From: Primorskyibacter flagellatus
GTDB lineage: Bacteria; Pseudomonadota; Alphaproteobacteria; Rhodobacterales; Rhodobacteraceae
Direction of reading: 5' to 3'
DNA length: 64,000 nucleotides
Assembly (NCBI RefSeq): GCF_014638275.1
Contig: NZ_BMFJ01000001.1
Location: 2,220,338-2,284,337 of the forward strand
Each line of letters begins with the position of its first letter. Within the stretch, counting starts at the first letter, position 1. Below are positions 17,240-25,853 of this stretch, piece by piece. Below the pieces are notes generated by a model, which made no database searches, was not told where the DNA came from, and was given only the letters and a program-made list of their open reading frames with translations. Both the position numbers and the translations under genes were made by a program.

Positions 17240-18766
17240 ATGTTTTCACGCTACAAGAAAGACAGCTCAGGGTCCGTTCCCGCGGGCGCCGCGCCGCGTC
17301 CCAAGCCCGCCATGGCACCCCGCCCCGCGTCGGCCATGCCCTCCGGGCAGCCGGTGCGCGAACCGTCGAACCTGAAACCGGTCGGTGCCGCCGCGCCGCA
17401 GGCCGCGCCCATGCCCTCGGGCACGGGATCGATGCGCAAGCCGATGCCGAAGTCGGCCGCCGTGCCGCTGGCCGCGGACAAGAACCGCAAGCGCAAGGAA
17501 CGGCTTGGCGAGATCAAGCTGGAACTGCACCGCGCCCTTCTCGACAACCTGAACCTCGCCGCGCTCGACAACGCGACGGAGCAGGAACTGCGGTCGGAGA
17601 TCAACTCCATCGCGACGGAAGTGCTGCAGGAAAAGGGCATTGTGCTGAACCGGGAGGAACGCACGACGCTCAACCAGGAGCTCTACGACGAGGTGAAGGG
17701 TCTCGGCCCGCTGGAAAGCCTGCTCAAGGATGACACCGTCTCCGATATTCTCGTGAACGGGCCGCAGCAGATCTTCGTCGAACGCAATGGCAAGCTCCAG
17801 CTGTCGGACGTGACCTTCAAGGACGAAAAGCACCTGCTGCGGATCATCGACAAGATCGTGTCCGCCGTCGGCCGCCGCGTCGACGAGATGAACCCCTATG
17901 TCGACGCCCGGCTGCAGGACGGGTCGCGTTTCAACGCCATGGTTCCTCCGATCGCGGTGGACGGGTCGCTGGTGTCCATCCGGAAATTCAAGAAGGACAA
18001 GCTGGGGATCGACGACCTGGTCCAGTTCGGCGCGTTTACCGAGGAAATGGCCGCCTACCTGCAGGCCGCCGTCGCCACCCGGCTGAACGTGATCGTTTCG
18101 GGCGGTACGGGTTCGGGCAAGACGACGACGCTCAACGCGCTTTCATCCTTCATTGACGACTCCGAGCGTATCCTGACGATCGAGGATACGGCGGAACTCC
18201 AGTTGCAGCAGACCCACGTGGGCCGGATGGAAAGCCGTCCGCCGAACGTGGAAGGCAAAGGGGCTGTGTCTCCGCGCGACTGTCTCAAAAACGCGCTGCG
18301 GATGCGCCCGGACCGGATCATCGTCGGGGAAACCCGCGGCGAGGAGGTCATCGACATGCTTCAGGCGATGAACACCGGCCACGACGGGTCGATGACCACG
18401 ATCCACGCGAACTCCGCCCGCGACGGGGTCAGCCGGCTTGAGAACATGATCGCCATGTCGGGGATCGAAATGCCGCTCAAGGCGATGCGCTCGCAGATCG
18501 CCTCGGCCGTGCATCTGATCGTACAGGCCTCCCGCCTGCAGGACGGGACGCGGCGCATGACCTCGATCACCGAGATCACGGGCATGGAAGGCGACGTCAT
18601 CTCCATGCAGGAAATCTTCCGCTTCCAGCGCACCGGCCTGACGCCGGAGAACAAGATCGTGGGCCATTTCACGGCGACCGGCGTGCGCTCCAACTTCTCG
18701 GAGCGGTTCAAGATGTGGGGCTACGACCTGCCCGCGCATATCTTCGAACCCGCCCGGATGGAGTGA
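17240..18766 (+). CDS. cpaF: Tad secretion ATPase CpaF/TadA
   Basis: The hexameric motor ATPase of the GspE/VirB11 class that powers pilus extension and retraction. The 508-residue protein starts with a Pro/Ala-rich low-complexity segment (about 10-75) and an N-terminal helical domain. The motor domain carries Walker A GGTGSGKTTTLN (around residues 288-299), the Asp box (ILTIEDTAELQL), Walker B (RPDRIIVGETRG), and the His box (GHDGSMTTIHANS). Length is normal. It is followed by tadB after 4 bases. Confidence 0.97.
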   Translation: MFSRYKKDSSGSVPAGAAPRPKPAMAPRPASAMPSGQPVREPSNLKPVGAAAPQAAPMPSGTGSMRKPMPKSAAVPLAADKNRKRKERLGEIKLELHRALLDNLNLAALDNATEQELRSEINSIATEVLQEKGIVLNREERTTLNQELYDEVKGLGPLESLLKDDTVSDILVNGPQQIFVERNGKLQLSDVTFKDEKHLLRIIDKIVSAVGRRVDEMNPYVDARLQDGSRFNAMVPPIAVDGSLVSIRKFKKDKLGIDDLVQFGAFTEEMAAYLQAAVATRLNVIVSGGTGSGKTTTLNALSSFIDDSERILTIEDTAELQLQQTHVGRMESRPPNVEGKGAVSPRDCLKNALRMRPDRIIVGETRGEEVIDMLQAMNTGHDGSMTTIHANSARDGVSRLENMIAMSGIEMPLKAMRSQIASAVHLIVQASRLQDGTRRMTSITEITGMEGDVISMQEIFRFQRTGLTPENKIVGHFTATGVRSNFSERFKMWGYDLPAHIFEPARME

Positions 18767-18770
18767 GCAG

Positions 18771-19739
18771 ATGACCGTCAGCCCGGAACCGATTATCTAT
18801 ATCGCGATCTTCATCGGCGTTCTCGCGCTGGTCGAAGGCATCTACCTGATGGCCTTCGGCAAGTCGATCAGCATGAACAAGCGGGTGAACCGCCGTCTGG
18901 AAATGCTCGACAAGACCGGCAGCCGCGAGGAAGTGCTGGAAAAGCTGCGCAAGGAAATGCAGCAGCACATGACAGCACAGCGCGTGCCGCTGTATTCCCT
19001 GCTTGCCGACAAGGCGCAGAAGGCGGCCATCGCGTTTTCGCCCAGGCAGCTGATGCTGCTGATGGCGGGGCTCAGCGTCGTGGCCTTCTTCGTGATGACG
19101 ATCTTCACGCAGACCTCCCTGCCCCTGCGGGCGGTGATGTCCGTCGCGACCGGCGTCGGCGCGATCTACTTCTGGGTCAACAAGAAGGCCAAGAAGCGGA
19201 TGAGCATGATCGAGGAACAGCTTCCCGACGCCGTCGAACTGATGGTGCGGTCGCTGAAGGTCGGGCACCCGTTTTCCTCCGCCGTGCAGATCGTCAGCCG
19301 GGAGGTCGCGGATCCGCTCGGTTCCGAATTCGGGATCATCGCGGACGAAACAGCCTACGGGCGCGACATGGGCGAGAGCCTCAAGGAACTGGCCGAACGG
19401 ATCGGGCTTCAGGATCTCCGCTTCCTTGCCGTGGCCGTGACGATCCAGCAGCAGTCGGGCGGCAACCTGGCCGAGATCCTCGCCGGTCTGGCGGGCGTGA
19501 TCCGGTCGCGCTTCCGCCTGTTCCGCCGCGTCAAGGCGATCACGGCAGAGGCGCAGTGGTCCGGCATGTTCCTGTCCGGCTTCCCGATTGCCGCGCTGAT
19601 CGCGATCAACGTCATGGACCCGCACTACTACGACGAGGTCATGGATCACCCCTTCTTCATCCCGGCCTGCTTCGCGGTCGCGGGGTTCCTGGGCGTGAAC
19701 CTGTTCGTCATGAAGAAGCTGGTCGACATCAAGGTGTAA
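18771..19739 (+). CDS. tadB: Tad inner-membrane platform protein TadB
   Basis: A type II secretion F-domain protein that, with TadC, forms the inner-membrane platform. The 322-residue protein has membrane segments at about 5-25, 88-105, 110-130, 260-280 and 295-315. The cytoplasmic T2SSF domain (about 145-270) contains EEQLPDAVELMVRSLKVGH, a conserved platform motif. It sits between cpaF and tadC with 4- and 12-base gaps, so it is co-transcribed with both. Confidence 0.95.
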   Translation: MTVSPEPIIYIAIFIGVLALVEGIYLMAFGKSISMNKRVNRRLEMLDKTGSREEVLEKLRKEMQQHMTAQRVPLYSLLADKAQKAAIAFSPRQLMLLMAGLSVVAFFVMTIFTQTSLPLRAVMSVATGVGAIYFWVNKKAKKRMSMIEEQLPDAVELMVRSLKVGHPFSSAVQIVSREVADPLGSEFGIIADETAYGRDMGESLKELAERIGLQDLRFLAVAVTIQQQSGGNLAEILAGLAGVIRSRFRLFRRVKAITAEAQWSGMFLSGFPIAALIAINVMDPHYYDEVMDHPFFIPACFAVAGFLGVNLFVMKKLVDIKV

Positions 19740-19751
19740 GGGGGAGACACC

Positions 19752-20744
19752 ATGGAAGCCGTCACGAAACTGCTGACCGACATGCTGGGCCCCATGGGCC
19801 CGCTGATCGTTGTCGGGGGCCTTGGGGTCCTGCTGATCCTCGGCACCCTGCCCTTCCTGCTGCGCAAGGAGGTCGATCCGCTCGACAAGCTGAAGAAGAA
19901 TGCGCAGGCGGATGCACCGGCGCACAAGGACAAGCTGCGGACCGCGAAGACCAACAAGAAGCTGGAGCGGTATTCCAGCTTTCTCGAACCGCAGAACGAA
20001 AAAGAATATTCGGCGATGCGGATCAAGCTGCTGCAGGCCGGATACCGCTCCAAGGACGCGGTGCGTTATTTCCATTTCGCGCAGTTCGCGCTCGGCATCT
20101 TCGGCCTGCTGGCCGGTGTTCTGTATTTCCTCGCCACCAAGGCCGGCGACAACCCCGACACCCAGACCACGCTGATCTACATCCTCGGCCCCGGCGGCGT
20201 CGGGTATCTGCTGCCGAAGTACTGGATCAACAAGCGCCAGGCGCAGCGGCAGGAGGAAATCACCAACGGCTTCCCCGACGCGCTCGACATGCTTCTCGTC
20301 TGCGTGGAAGCCGGGCAGTCCATCGACCAGGCCATCCTGCGGGTGAGCCACGAGATCCGCGCCTCCTACGGGTCGCTGGCGGATGAATTCGAACTGGTCA
20401 GCCATGAGGTCAAGGCGGGCAAGGACAAGGCTTCCGTCCTGGGCGACATGGCCGAACGCTGCGGCGTGTCCGACATCTCCTCCTTCGTGACGGTGCTGGT
20501 GCAGTCGGCGACCTTCGGGACGTCCATTGCCGACGCGCTCCGGGTCTATGCGTCGGAAATGCGCGACAAGCGGGTGATGCGGGCCGAGGAGAAGGCCAAC
20601 AAGCTGCCGACCAAGATGACGCTGGCCACGATGATGCTGACGGTTCCGCCGCTGCTCATCATCCTGATCGGGCCGTCGATCCTCGGTATCACCAAGATGG
20701 GCGACATGGCCGCCCTGCCCTCCGGCGAGGAGAGCACGGAGTGA
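19752..20744 (+). CDS. tadC: Tad inner-membrane platform protein TadC
   Basis: The second T2SSF-domain platform protein. The 330-residue protein has an N-terminal membrane helix, a basic cytoplasmic stretch (about 40-80, Lys-rich), two central membrane helices around 110-150 and a C-terminal one around 290-315. The T2SSF domain has GFPDALDMLLVCVEAGQS and FVTVLVQSATFGTSIADAL. Its stop overlaps the start of the next gene by 4 bases (ATGA), implying translational coupling. Confidence 0.95.
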   Translation: MEAVTKLLTDMLGPMGPLIVVGGLGVLLILGTLPFLLRKEVDPLDKLKKNAQADAPAHKDKLRTAKTNKKLERYSSFLEPQNEKEYSAMRIKLLQAGYRSKDAVRYFHFAQFALGIFGLLAGVLYFLATKAGDNPDTQTTLIYILGPGGVGYLLPKYWINKRQAQRQEEITNGFPDALDMLLVCVEAGQSIDQAILRVSHEIRASYGSLADEFELVSHEVKAGKDKASVLGDMAERCGVSDISSFVTVLVQSATFGTSIADALRVYASEMRDKRVMRAEEKANKLPTKMTLATMMLTVPPLLIILIGPSILGITKMGDMAALPSGEESTE

Positions 20745-21304
20745 GCCGGGCGGCGCGCGCCGCCCTCGTCTGTCTGCTGATGGCCGGGTGCGCCGCGCCC
20801 GGTGCGCCGAAAATCGACAAGTCCAGCCCCTTCGCGCCCGGTGTCGACCGCCGGAAAGAGGCTGTCGACGGCACCGTGGTCGGCAACCGCCTGCTCGCCG
20901 CGAAGCAATATGAACTGGCGCTTGACGCCTATACCCGCGCCGCCGCCGAACAGGGCGTGACGCCGGAAATCCTTGCGGGACTGGGTGCGGCGAACCTCGG
21001 GCTCGGCCGGCTTGGCCAGGCGGAGAGCCAGCTGCGCAAGGCCGTGGCCGACGAAAACGCCGCGCCGGAGACCTGGAACAACCTCGGCATGCTGCTGATC
21101 GACAAGGGCGAGGTGCCCGAAGGCGTCGAGACGCTGCGGCGCGCCTTTGCCCTGTCGAATGGCCAAAATGACGAAATCCGGGACAATCTTCGCATGGCAC
21201 TCGCCATGCAGGGAGAAACAGGCTATGATCCCGAATTACAACAAGACCTCGACCTGGTTCAGAGTGAGAAGGGCCGCTACCGGCTGACCACCCAGTTCCC
21301 GTGA
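20741..21304 (+). CDS. tadD: TPR lipoprotein TadD
   Basis: TadD is a tetratricopeptide lipoprotein thought to help secretin assembly. The 187-residue protein has a signal with lipobox LMAGC (Cys17) and TPR units at about 50-150, including YELALDAYTRAAAE, ILAGLGAANLGLGRLGQAE and TWNNLGMLLIDKGE. It is coupled to tadC by a 4-base overlap and followed within 33 bases by a second TPR lipoprotein gene. Confidence 0.88.
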   Translation: MSRAARAALVCLLMAGCAAPGAPKIDKSSPFAPGVDRRKEAVDGTVVGNRLLAAKQYELALDAYTRAAAEQGVTPEILAGLGAANLGLGRLGQAESQLRKAVADENAAPETWNNLGMLLIDKGEVPEGVETLRRAFALSNGQNDEIRDNLRMALAMQGETGYDPELQQDLDLVQSEKGRYRLTTQFP

Positions 21305-21336
21305 TCGAGACGACGAGCAGTAAAGGACGCAGGCAA

Positions 21337-22182
21337 ATGCGCCACCCTGGTATCGTGATATCCTGTCTGGCGGGGGCGCTGGCCCTGTCCGCCTGCGCCA
21401 AGACGTCGACGTCCGAGGTCAACCGGGCCTTCCGGGACGTGAACGTCGTGGACGAAAGCAACCTCAACGACATTATGCTGACGGTCGGCGACCCGAACGA
21501 GGCGGTGGCCTATTTCCAGCGCACCGCCGCGGACAACCCCGGACGGATCGACGTGCAGCGCAACCTCGCCACCAGCCTGATCCGCGCCAAGCGCCCGACC
21601 GAAGGCGTCGCCGCCTGGAGCAAGGTCGTCGCCAACAAGGAGTCGAACCTCGAGGACAAGGTCGACTACGCGGACGCACTGATCCGGGACGGGCAATGGG
21701 ACAAGGCGGACAAGGTGCTCGACACCATTCCGCCGACGCACGAGACCTACAAGCGTTACCGGCTGGAGGCGATGATCGCTGACAGCAACAAGGAATGGAC
21801 CAAGTCCGACAGCTTCTATGAAACCGCCGTCGGCCTGACGACCAAGCCGGGCGGCGTGCTGAACAACTGGGGCTATTCCAAGCTGACGCGCGGCGATTTC
21901 TCCGAGGCGGAGAAGCTGTTCGCCCAGTCCATCCAGCACGATCCGGGGCTGTTCACCGCGAAGAACAACCTCGTGCTCGCCCGCGGGGCGCAGCGCAACT
22001 ACACCCTGCCCGTCATCCCGATGAGCCAGATCGAACGGGCGCAGCTGCTCCAGACGCTCGGGCTGAGTGCGGTGAAGCAGGGTGACGTGGAGACCGGCAA
22101 GGCGCTGCTGCGCGAAGCCATCGACACCCATCCCCAGCACTTCGAAGAAGCCGTGCGGTCGCTGCGCGCGCTGGAAAGCTGA
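21337..22182 (+). CDS. Second TPR lipoprotein of the Tad locus
   Basis: A 281-residue predicted lipoprotein with lipobox LSAC (signal MRHPGIVISCLAG, Cys around residue 19) and TPR-like repeats through most of its length (AVAYFQRTAADNPGRIDVQRN, NWGYSKLTRGDFSEAEKLF). It resembles TadD but is longer and carries an N-terminal block without repeats. The start at 21337 is where the signal begins; the frame is open 12 codons upstream. It probably acts with TadD on the secretin, inferred from position. Confidence 0.82.
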   Translation: MRHPGIVISCLAGALALSACAKTSTSEVNRAFRDVNVVDESNLNDIMLTVGDPNEAVAYFQRTAADNPGRIDVQRNLATSLIRAKRPTEGVAAWSKVVANKESNLEDKVDYADALIRDGQWDKADKVLDTIPPTHETYKRYRLEAMIADSNKEWTKSDSFYETAVGLTTKPGGVLNNWGYSKLTRGDFSEAEKLFAQSIQHDPGLFTAKNNLVLARGAQRNYTLPVIPMSQIERAQLLQTLGLSAVKQGDVETGKALLREAIDTHPQHFEEAVRSLRALES

Positions 22183-22189
22183 CAACCCC

Positions 22190-22720
22190 GTGGTGCCGGA
22201 CCTGGTTACGTCCGGGCTTCCCCTGCCCCCGATCGCACTGGACCCGGTCGCTGCGATTGTCTTCCTGCCCTTCGCCGCGTTGATCGGCCTTTACGTCGCG
22301 TGGAGCGATCTGCGCGGCATGCGGATCCCGAACGGCAGCGTGGTTCTTCTGGCCCTCGTCTACGTGCTGCTCGGCCCTCTGGTCCTGCCGCTTGATGTCT
22401 ATGGCGGGCGGCTGGTGCATCTGGTCGTCATGCTGATCGCCGGCATGGTCCTGACCGCACTGCGGGTGATGGGGGCGGGGGACGCGAAATTCATCGCCGC
22501 CGCCGCGCCCTTCGTCGCAATGGCAGACCTGATGCTGGTCATGGTGCTGTTCACGGCCACGCTGGTCGCCGCCTTCGTGACGCACCGGGCAGCACGGCGT
22601 ACGGCGCTGCGCCGGCTGGCGCCGGACTGGGAAAGCTGGTCGCGCACCAAGGAATTCCCCATGGGTACGGCGCTGACAATCACGCTGACGATCTACCTCG
22701 CCCTCGCCGCGCTCGACTAA
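22190..22720 (+). CDS. cpaA: Prepilin peptidase TadV/CpaA (A24 family)
   Basis: An aspartic membrane peptidase that removes the leader from the Flp-type pilins. The 176-residue protein has about six hydrophobic segments. The first catalytic Asp is in WSDLRGMRIPN and the second in the GxGD motif GAGDAKF. There is no ATG in the right place: the frame begins with GTG at 22190 (or 22193), 8 bases after the previous stop, with GGAAAG upstream. The TAA stop overlaps the stop of the convergent gene, leaving no terminator. Confidence 0.88.
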   Translation: MVPDLVTSGLPLPPIALDPVAAIVFLPFAALIGLYVAWSDLRGMRIPNGSVVLLALVYVLLGPLVLPLDVYGGRLVHLVVMLIAGMVLTALRVMGAGDAKFIAAAAPFVAMADLMLVMVLFTATLVAAFVTHRAARRTALRRLAPDWESWSRTKEFPMGTALTITLTIYLALAALD

Positions 22721-24264
22721 CGCCGGATGGCGTAAAGCCGGAAGTCCGGCGTCTCTCCCGCCGGTTCCAGCTCGATTCCCGCCTTCTCGACCAGCGCCAG
22801 CACCCGGGCGCGCGCCCGCAGGTCCGCCGGGCAGGCCGGGACCAGCAGATGCGTCGCGTTTTCGATCCCCGGCAGGCCGCTGTAATACCACGGCGTTCCC
22901 CCCGGCAGCGGAGCAAGCGGGCCGAACATCCAGTGCGCGGCAAAGACCCCGGCGACAAAGGGCTGAACGGTCATCTCCGGTGCGATCCCGGTCAGCGCCG
23001 CCGCGTCCCGCTCCATCGCCGGGACGATCCCTGTGGTGAGCTCGCAATCAGGCAGCGTCTCTCCCCGGAAGACCGTCGGTTCCGCGTCCGGGGCGGGGAT
23101 CGAGGCGGACTTCGTCCAGGCCGTCTCTCCGCGTTTGGTGACCATGAGCAGGCCCGGCTCCCCGGCGAACATGGGGCGGAAGGCATCGCGCGGGGCGGTG
23201 GCGGCGCGCAGCGGGCTGTAGAGGATGTTGAGCATTACCGGCAGGATCAGCACCCCGGCGGCGAGCGCGATCAGCCGTGCCGCCCCCTGCCCCGTCGCCG
23301 TCCAGACCTGCCAGGCCAGCAGCGCGACGACGCAGAGCCAGATCAGGTCATTGCCGAAGTTCTGCCAGCTGATGAAGACGAAGGCCGGGTAGAAGAGCAT
23401 CAGCGCCGCCGCCCGTCCGCTGTCCCCGCCCCGGCGCAGCAACCAGATCAGCGCGGCCACGCACAGCGTTGCCGGGGTGGCGACGGGTGACAGGATCAGC
23501 GCCTGCCAATGGTCAGACGGCATGGCGCGCGTCTCCGACCCGGTGACGGTCAGCAGATCGCCCGCATAGGCGGTCCAGTAGCCGAAACCTTCGGCCAGGG
23601 TGACGGCAAGCAGCAGGGCCAGGGCGCTGACAAGAGCGACAATCAGGGTGCGGCTGCGGCCCGAACGCAACAGTGCGAAGACGACCGGCAGGGCCAAAGA
23701 AAGCGGAAATGTGACCTTCACCATCGCCATGGCCGCCATGAGCAGACCCGTGGCGGCACCGTCCGCGACCTCTCCGCCCGCTTTCGGGGGAACGAGTGCG
23801 ATCATGACGACGATCAGTGACGCGGCCCAGCACCAGCGATTGTAATGCATGGAGAAGGACAGCAGCGGTTCCGTCCCGCCCGAGACGTGGCCCGCCGCAA
23901 GCCCGGCGACGGCAAGGCCGAGAGCTACGGATTGACCCAGAGTCAGGCGACTGAACGCAACCCAGAGGAGAGCAGGAAAAAGTACAAGCAGTACAATAAT
24001 TTGCGACCAGACCATCGCCTCACCCAGACCGAGACCGGCCCGCATCAGCAATGCCATCGGCAACATGGCCCAGCCCCCGATCGGAGTGGCGAAATCCATA
24101 TGCGCCACCGCGCCGGAGGCCATGCGAAGGACCATGTCCGACAGGTGGATCATGTCCGCTTCATGACTGTTAAACAACAGCTTGCCGCCAATCAGCGTCA
24201 GCATGACCTGAATCGCCAATACCACAGACAATACAATTAGAATGCGATGTTTATTGCCCGTCAC
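22717..24264 (-). CDS. Polytopic membrane protein of unknown function
   Basis: A 515-residue protein with about ten hydrophobic segments between residues 8 and 355 and a soluble C-terminal tail of about 150 residues. The early loop SHEADMIHLSDMVLRMASG and the overall plan (many helices, then a soluble tail) resemble GT-C type glycosyltransferases or DUF2029-like proteins, but I see no diagnostic catalytic motif. It is convergent with the Tad operon, whose last stop codon it overlaps, and divergent from the AAA+ ATPase. A link to pilus or surface glycosylation would be a guess. Confidence 0.75.
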   Translation of the reverse strand: MTGNKHRILIVLSVVLAIQVMLTLIGGKLLFNSHEADMIHLSDMVLRMASGAVAHMDFATPIGGWAMLPMALLMRAGLGLGEAMVWSQIIVLLVLFPALLWVAFSRLTLGQSVALGLAVAGLAAGHVSGGTEPLLSFSMHYNRWCWAASLIVVMIALVPPKAGGEVADGAATGLLMAAMAMVKVTFPLSLALPVVFALLRSGRSRTLIVALVSALALLLAVTLAEGFGYWTAYAGDLLTVTGSETRAMPSDHWQALILSPVATPATLCVAALIWLLRRGGDSGRAAALMLFYPAFVFISWQNFGNDLIWLCVVALLAWQVWTATGQGAARLIALAAGVLILPVMLNILYSPLRAATAPRDAFRPMFAGEPGLLMVTKRGETAWTKSASIPAPDAEPTVFRGETLPDCELTTGIVPAMERDAAALTGIAPEMTVQPFVAGVFAAHWMFGPLAPLPGGTPWYYSGLPGIENATHLLVPACPADLRARARVLALVEKAGIELEPAGETPDFRLYAIRR

Positions 24265-24352
24265 ACTGCTGCCTCTATTTGCTTTTTATCTAGGGTAGCA
24301 AGGTAAACTCTGCTGCGCATGCAAAATTCGTGGCGGGGGACGCCAAAACACG

Positions 24353-24368
24353 TTAAGATTGATCTAAC
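24353..24368 (+). promoter_or_regulatory. CtrA-like box upstream of the AAA+ ATPase gene
   Basis: TTAA-N7-CTAAC matches the CtrA consensus TTAA-N7-TTAAC at 8 of 9 positions and ends 21 bases before the ATG at 24390. CtrA controls pilus genes in Caulobacter. The link here is inference. Confidence 0.42.
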
Positions 24369-24389
24369 AAGAAGAATGAGCAGATCAAG

Positions 24390-25703
24390 ATGAACATGCA
24401 GGTGTCGACAGCCGTCGTTGCGCCACCGCCTCCGCGGTCGCTCGAGGAACTCGAGCTGCCGATCGTCATGGCGCGCGACATCCTGATCAAGACCATGTTC
24501 CGCAAGAGCGTGGACAAGATTTCCAAGATCGCCAACGCGATCTGCCTGCCCCCGAACGTGGCGCAGGAACTGGTGGACCTTGCCCGCGAGCAACTGCTTC
24601 TGGAAGCGACAGGCACGATGAAGGCCACCGCCGACCGGGAGATGGGCTATCAGCTGACCGACAACGGCAAGGCGCGCGCGCTCGACGCGCTGGCGCAGTC
24701 GGAATATTTCGGCGCGATGCCGGTGCCGCTGCACATCTACCAGCAGCAGATCAAGCGGCAGTCGATCCGTGACATCCAGATCACGCGCGAACAGCTCACC
24801 ACCTCCATGGGGCATCTGGTGCTTCCGGACGACCTGATCTCGAACCTCGGGCCGGCGGTCAGTTCCGGGCGGTCGATCCTGATGTACGGGCCGCCGGGGA
24901 ACGGGAAGTCCTCGATTTCCAACGGGATCCGCGACGCACTTGGCGACAAGATCTACGTGCCGCGCGCGGTGGAATACTCCGGGCAGGTCATCACCGTCTA
25001 CGACCCGATCGTGCACTCTGCCGCAGAGGAACAGTTTGACGACCCGAACGCCCTGCGCCGCACCGGCAACCGCTTTGACAGCCGCTACATCCGCTGCGAA
25101 CGCCCGACGGTGATAACCGGGGGCGAACTGACGCTCAACATGCTCGACCTGAACTACAACGCCGTGGCGCGGACCTACCAGGCCCCGCTGCAGATGAAGG
25201 CGACGGGCGGGGTGTTCATCGTCGACGACCTTGGACGGCAGGCGGAACCGCCGCAGGCGCTCATCAACCGCTGGATCGTACCGCTGGAAGAGGGCAAGGA
25301 CATCCTGTCCCTCCAGTCCGGCGAAAAGTTCGAGGTGCCGTTCGACACGCTGGTCATCTTCTCGACCAACTACCATCCGAACGAACTGTTCGACCAGGCG
25401 GCGCTGCGGCGGATCTTCTTCAAGATTAAGATCGACGGCCCGACGCAGGAGAACTTCCTCAAGATCTTCGCGCTGGTGGCGCGCAAGAAGAAGATGCCGC
25501 TGGACGAAGGCGCGCTGGTGCATCTGCTGAAGAAGAAATACCCGACGATCAACAATCTCTTCGCCAACTACCAGCCGGTCTTCCTGATCGACCAGATGAT
25601 CTCCATCTGCGAATTCGAGGGCATCCCCTACCAGATGACTCCCGAACTGATCGACAGGGCCTGGGGCAACATGTTCGTCCGGCACGAGGAAATCGTGAAG
25701 TAG
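24390..25703 (+). CDS. AAA+ ATPase next to the Tad locus
   Basis: A 437-residue soluble ATPase. Residues 1-150 form a helical domain with a winged-helix-like segment (GYQLTDNGKARALDALAQ). The AAA core has Walker A GPPGNGKSS (about 167-175), Walker B GVFIVDDLGRQ, sensor 1 VIFSTNYHP and an arginine-finger-like ALRRIFFKIK. I recognise it as a conserved family in Rhodobacteraceae but know no assigned function. It lies just past the Tad genes and has a CtrA-like box. A role in pilus regulation or remodelling is a guess from context. Confidence 0.85.
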   Translation: MNMQVSTAVVAPPPPRSLEELELPIVMARDILIKTMFRKSVDKISKIANAICLPPNVAQELVDLAREQLLLEATGTMKATADREMGYQLTDNGKARALDALAQSEYFGAMPVPLHIYQQQIKRQSIRDIQITREQLTTSMGHLVLPDDLISNLGPAVSSGRSILMYGPPGNGKSSISNGIRDALGDKIYVPRAVEYSGQVITVYDPIVHSAAEEQFDDPNALRRTGNRFDSRYIRCERPTVITGGELTLNMLDLNYNAVARTYQAPLQMKATGGVFIVDDLGRQAEPPQALINRWIVPLEEGKDILSLQSGEKFEVPFDTLVIFSTNYHPNELFDQAALRRIFFKIKIDGPTQENFLKIFALVARKKKMPLDEGALVHLLKKKYPTINNLFANYQPVFLIDQMISICEFEGIPYQMTPELIDRAWGNMFVRHEEIVK

Positions 25704-25750
25704 GGCGCAGCCGCGCTCCGCGTCCGCCCGCATCGTCGTCCCTGCGCATC

Positions 25751-25780
25751 GTCATCCTCGGACCGGATCCGAGGATCTCC
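25751..25780. repeat. Dispersed palindromic repeat, copy A
   Basis: ATCCTCGGA and TCCGAGGAT arms (25754-25762 and 25768-25776) with a 5-base spacer, preceded by GTC and followed by CTCC. The 30-base unit matches 55063-55092 at 28 positions. It lies between the ATPase stop and the convergent efflux gene. Confidence 0.75.
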
Positions 25781-25853
25781 AGTCGCGGGCTCAGGTGGCG
25801 GGAGGTCCCCGGACCAACTCCGCGGATGAGCACCCGAAAGGCCCGGCGCCGCC

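Noticed and set aside
18708..21473. 921-codon open frame antisense to tadB, tadC and tadD
   Set aside because: Shadow of coding strands with clear families; composition is Arg/Ala/Gly-rich and no domain is visible.
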